Assembly (NCBI RefSeq): GCF_023091865.1
Contig: NZ_JAHXDI010000004.1
Location: forward strand, 434,001-498,000
DNA from: Chromohalobacter moromii
GTDB lineage: Bacteria; Pseudomonadota; Gammaproteobacteria; Pseudomonadales; Halomonadaceae
Direction of reading: 5' to 3'
DNA length: 64,000 nucleotides
In this document: positions 61,796 through 64,000 of the stretch, piece by piece
How positions within the stretch are numbered: position 1 is the stretch's first letter
Layout of the letters: the number at the start of each line of letters is the position of its first letter
The notes under the pieces: model-generated
What the model saw: the letters and a program-made list of their open reading frames with translations, nothing else
Databases searched by the model: none
What the model was told of the DNA's origin: nothing
Translations under genes and position numbers: made by a program

Positions 61796-63004
61796 ATGAC
61801 TGAAACAGACGAAACCAATATCAAGATTCAGGTGCGCGGCCTGAGCAAGGTGTTTGGCTCCCAGCCTAAGAAAGCACTCGAGCTGCGCAACCAAGGGAAA
61901 AAGCGTCCCGAGATTCTTGAGAAAACCGGCCAGACCCTGGGTCTTTCCAATATCGACTTCGATGTACGTGAAGGCGAGCTTCTCGTCATCATGGGTCTGT
62001 CAGGTTCCGGGAAATCGACGCTGATTCGCTGTCTCAATCGCCTCATCGAGCCCACCGAAGGCGATATCGTGATCGATGGTCAGAACATTCCCAAGCTTAG
62101 TGAGAAAGAGCTGCTGGAATGCCGGCGCCGTCACTTTTCGATGGTTTTCCAGAATTTTGCCCTCTTTCCGCATAAAACCGTGCAGGAGAATGCTGAATAC
62201 GGCCTTGAGGTGCGCGGTGTCGAGAAAAAATCTCGTGTGGAAAGCGCTCGCAACTCCCTCAAGCAGGTAGGCCTGGACGGCTGGGAAGATGCTTACCCAA
62301 GTCAACTCTCCGGGGGCATGCAGCAGCGTGTCGGTCTTGCCCGCGCATTGGCTAACGACTCTACCGTGATGCTGATGGATGAGGCGTTTTCGGCGCTCGA
62401 TCCGCTGATCCGCAAAGATATGCAGCAAGAATTGATTGAGCTGCAGCATCGTATGAAGAAGACCACTATCTTCATCACCCACGACCTCGATGAGGCGATC
62501 AGCATCGGCGACCGCATCATCCTGCTCAAGGATGGTGAAGTCGTGCAGATGGGCACGCCCGAGGATATCCTGACGCGGCCCGCTGACGATTACGTGGCGC
62601 GCTTCGTCGAGGGCGTGGATATGTCGCGCATCTTCACGGCCAACAGTGCCATGCGTTCTGTGCGTGCTACGGCGCGCGATAGCGACGGCCCGCGTACCGT
62701 ATTGCGCAAGATGAGCGAGCATGGACTCGACTCCATCTACGTCATCGATCGGGATCGCACCTTGCTGGGCATCGTGAGTGTCGATGACGTAGATGCCGCT
62801 GCCAAGGCTGGTAAGGACACGATCAACGAGTTGATCCAGAACGACTTCCCGAAGGCCGGTCCGGATGAACCGATGAACAACCTCTTTGCCATGTTCAATG
62901 ATAAAAGCTATCCGATTGCCATCGTCGACGATAATCAACGCCTATTGGGTGTGGTCGTGAAGGGCGCGGTACTTGAAAAACTGGCTGAAGCGGGAGAGCA
63001 CTGA
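61796..63004 (+). CDS. proV: Glycine betaine/proline ABC transporter ATP-binding protein ProV
   Basis: ProV powers osmoprotectant uptake. The 402-aa product has the ProV-specific N-terminal extension, Walker A MGLSGSGKSTLIR (about residues 65-77), ABC signature LSGGMQQRVGLARA and Walker B VMLMDEAFSALDP, then two CBS domains in the last 130 residues that sense ionic strength in relatives. The stop overlaps the proW start by 1 base (TGATG). It leads an osmoregulated operon. Confidence 0.95.
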   Translation: MTETDETNIKIQVRGLSKVFGSQPKKALELRNQGKKRPEILEKTGQTLGLSNIDFDVREGELLVIMGLSGSGKSTLIRCLNRLIEPTEGDIVIDGQNIPKLSEKELLECRRRHFSMVFQNFALFPHKTVQENAEYGLEVRGVEKKSRVESARNSLKQVGLDGWEDAYPSQLSGGMQQRVGLARALANDSTVMLMDEAFSALDPLIRKDMQQELIELQHRMKKTTIFITHDLDEAISIGDRIILLKDGEVVQMGTPEDILTRPADDYVARFVEGVDMSRIFTANSAMRSVRATARDSDGPRTVLRKMSEHGLDSIYVIDRDRTLLGIVSVDDVDAAAKAGKDTINELIQNDFPKAGPDEPMNNLFAMFNDKSYPIAIVDDNQRLLGVVVKGAVLEKLAEAGEH

Positions 63005-63849
63005 TGGCGATTGATATTCCACGCATTCCCCTCGGCGACGGCATCGAGGGTGGTCTCGATTTTCTGACATCGCACTATTCCAATGTGACACGGGGCATTT
63101 CCAGTGTTACCCAAACGGGTATATCAGCGCTTAACGATGGGTTGATGTGGTTGCCTGAGTGGGCGTTGATGGCGATCATCGCATTGATCTGCTGGCGGGT
63201 TGCCAACTTGCGCCTAGGGATCGGTGCGGTGCTGGGGCTGGCCTTGATCTGGAATCTCGAACTTTGGAACCCGATGATCGAAACCTTGACGCTGGTGGTG
63301 ATCGCCACTGTGGTTGCGGTGGTCATTGCCATGCCATTCGGGGTGCTCGCGGCCATTTCGGATCGCTTCTATGGTGTCATCATGCCGGTGTTGGACTTCA
63401 TGCAGACCATGCCGGCGTTCGTCTATCTGATTCCGGCCATTCCGTTTTTCGGTATTGGGTCGGTGTCGGCTATTTTCGCTACGGTGATCTTTTCGATGCC
63501 CCCGGCGATACGCTTTACAACGTTGGGCATTCGTCAGGTACCTAACGATTTGATAGAGGCGGCGGATGCATTCGGTGCCACGCGTACTCAGAAGTTGATC
63601 AAGATACAGTTTCCGCTGTCCTTGCCGACGATCATGGCGGGCATCAATCAGACGATCATGCTAGCGCTGTCGATGGTCGTGATCGCAGCGATGATCGGGG
63701 CCGACGGCCTGGGTAGCGAAGTATGGCGCGCCATCCAGCGTCTGCGTCCTGGCGATGGTTTCGAAGCGGGTATCGCTGTCGTCATCCTTGCCATGTTGCT
63801 GGATCGCATCACGCAGGCGCTTCGCAAGCCGAAAAAGAAAGCTAGCTAA
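63004..63849 (+). CDS. proW: Glycine betaine/proline ABC transporter permease ProW
   Basis: A 281-aa membrane permease with about six helices in the last 220 residues. The N-terminal tail is shorter than that of E. coli ProW (354 aa). The EAA-like loop DAFGATRTQKLIKIQFPLSLPTIMAG lies near residue 190 (visible as FGATRTQKLIKIQFPL), and PAFVYLIPAIPFFGIGSVSAIFATV matches ProW. It overlaps proV and precedes proX. Confidence 0.93.
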   Translation: MAIDIPRIPLGDGIEGGLDFLTSHYSNVTRGISSVTQTGISALNDGLMWLPEWALMAIIALICWRVANLRLGIGAVLGLALIWNLELWNPMIETLTLVVIATVVAVVIAMPFGVLAAISDRFYGVIMPVLDFMQTMPAFVYLIPAIPFFGIGSVSAIFATVIFSMPPAIRFTTLGIRQVPNDLIEAADAFGATRTQKLIKIQFPLSLPTIMAGINQTIMLALSMVVIAAMIGADGLGSEVWRAIQRLRPGDGFEAGIAVVILAMLLDRITQALRKPKKKAS

Positions 63850-63856
63850 GAAGCAA

Positions 63857-63917
63857 GGCGTCACAAGACGCCATGTATCGAGCATGTGCTCGACAAGGAA
63901 CGGCCGTTGGCCGTTCC
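63857..63917 (+). repeat. Three tandem hairpins between proW and proX
   Basis: Three perfect inverted repeats follow each other in 61 bases: GGCGTC-ACAA-GACGCC (63857-63872), CGAGCA-TG-TGCTCG (63879-63892) and GGAACGGCC-GTT-GGCCGTTCC (63897-63917). None has a U-tract. They could protect the 3' end of proVW mRNA or stop part of the transcription, raising proX relative to proVW. Confidence 0.7.
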
Positions 63918-63954
63918 GGCAGGATCTCCCATCAATAAGAGAAGGGGAAAAACG

Positions 63955-64000
63955 ATGACACGCACTCCATTGACGAAAGCCGTACGTTATGGCGCCATCA
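63955..64000 (+). CDS. proX: Glycine betaine/proline-binding protein ProX (partial, cut by window end)
   Basis: Only the first 15 codons are visible, translating to MTRTPLTKAVRYGAI, a basic start of a signal peptide. GGGG lies at ribosome-binding distance upstream of the ATG. The position after proVW makes ProX the likely identity; the sequence alone does not prove it. Confidence 0.7.
   Translation, partial: MTRTPLTKAVRYGAI

Noticed and set aside
1-64000. Prophage, transposon, CRISPR array or anti-phage system
   Set aside because: No integrase, transposase, terminal repeat, spacer array or recognisable defence gene was seen. tRNA-Ser at 38689-38778 shows no duplicated 3' end or integrase next to it, so it is not an island boundary.

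Overview
The window looks like a chromosomal segment of a moderately halophilic gammaproteobacterium of the Halomonadaceae (Chromohalobacter/Halomonas type). This is inferred from high GC, the E. coli-like block mltD-gloB / yafS-like / rnhA / dnaQ, a betaine/proline uptake operon (proVWX), a K+/H+ antiporter and many acidic proteins. No insertion sequence, phage, CRISPR array or plasmid function was seen. Nearly all of it reads as well-packed core genome.

Layout. (1) 1-13.4 kb: flagellar genes. flgL (+) converges on a long minus-strand block, fliF-G-H-I-J-K and fliL-M-N-O-P-Q-R, with fliE divergent from fliF. Many genes overlap by 4 or 8 bases, and plausible sigma-54 promoters lie before fliF and fliL. 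(2) 13.5-24.4 kb: a SelD-N-terminal-like FAD oxidoreductase, rarD, a YafV/Nit2-like omega-amidase, rsuA, the peptide importer yejABEF, and mltD. (3) 24.5-30 kb: gloB, a YafS-like methyltransferase, rnhA, dnaQ, nudC, an SCP2-domain protein, sohB and a HlyU-like ArsR regulator. (4) 30.4-35.8 kb: yhhQ behind a probable preQ1-I riboswitch, a YbfF-like esterase, a thiamine-precursor ABC importer (thiZXY) behind a clear TPP riboswitch, and a divergent degenerate kinase-like gene. (5) 35.8-42.5 kb: a K+/H+ antiporter, a zinc-ribbon protein with a PPP phosphatase, tRNA-Ser(UGA), yccA, a region with a small ORF and a probable small RNA, tusDCBE and acpH. (6) 42.5-55.1 kb: a formate dehydrogenase and molybdenum-cofactor region: moeA, moaB, a DUF1244 gene, fdhC/B/A, a small Tat protein, a TorD-like chaperone, a multi-cluster ferredoxin, DUF3306, DUF3305, and divergently an unusual fdhD with a HTH/PBP-like regulator. 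(7) 55.3-61.4 kb: an APC permease, an XRE-cupin regulator, an HDAC-family deacetylase, and divergently a Pat-type lysine acetyltransferase. (8) 61.5-64 kb: proV, proW and the start of proX, with a strong promoter and three tandem hairpins before proX.

The most notable items are: the formate dehydrogenase locus with its Cys-type catalytic subunit, an FdhD whose canonical CxxC has become CxxG while a second CxxC appears further on, and an overlapping HTH/PBP-like regulator; a candidate small RNA at 40126-40209 (-) with a near-consensus promoter and intrinsic terminator; the preQ1-like leader of yhhQ; the degenerate APH/ThiK-like gene beside the TPP-controlled operon; and the divergent acetyltransferase/deacetylase pair next to a PuuR-like regulator and an amino acid or polyamine permease. 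I found no wholly new multi-gene system that the sequence alone would prove.
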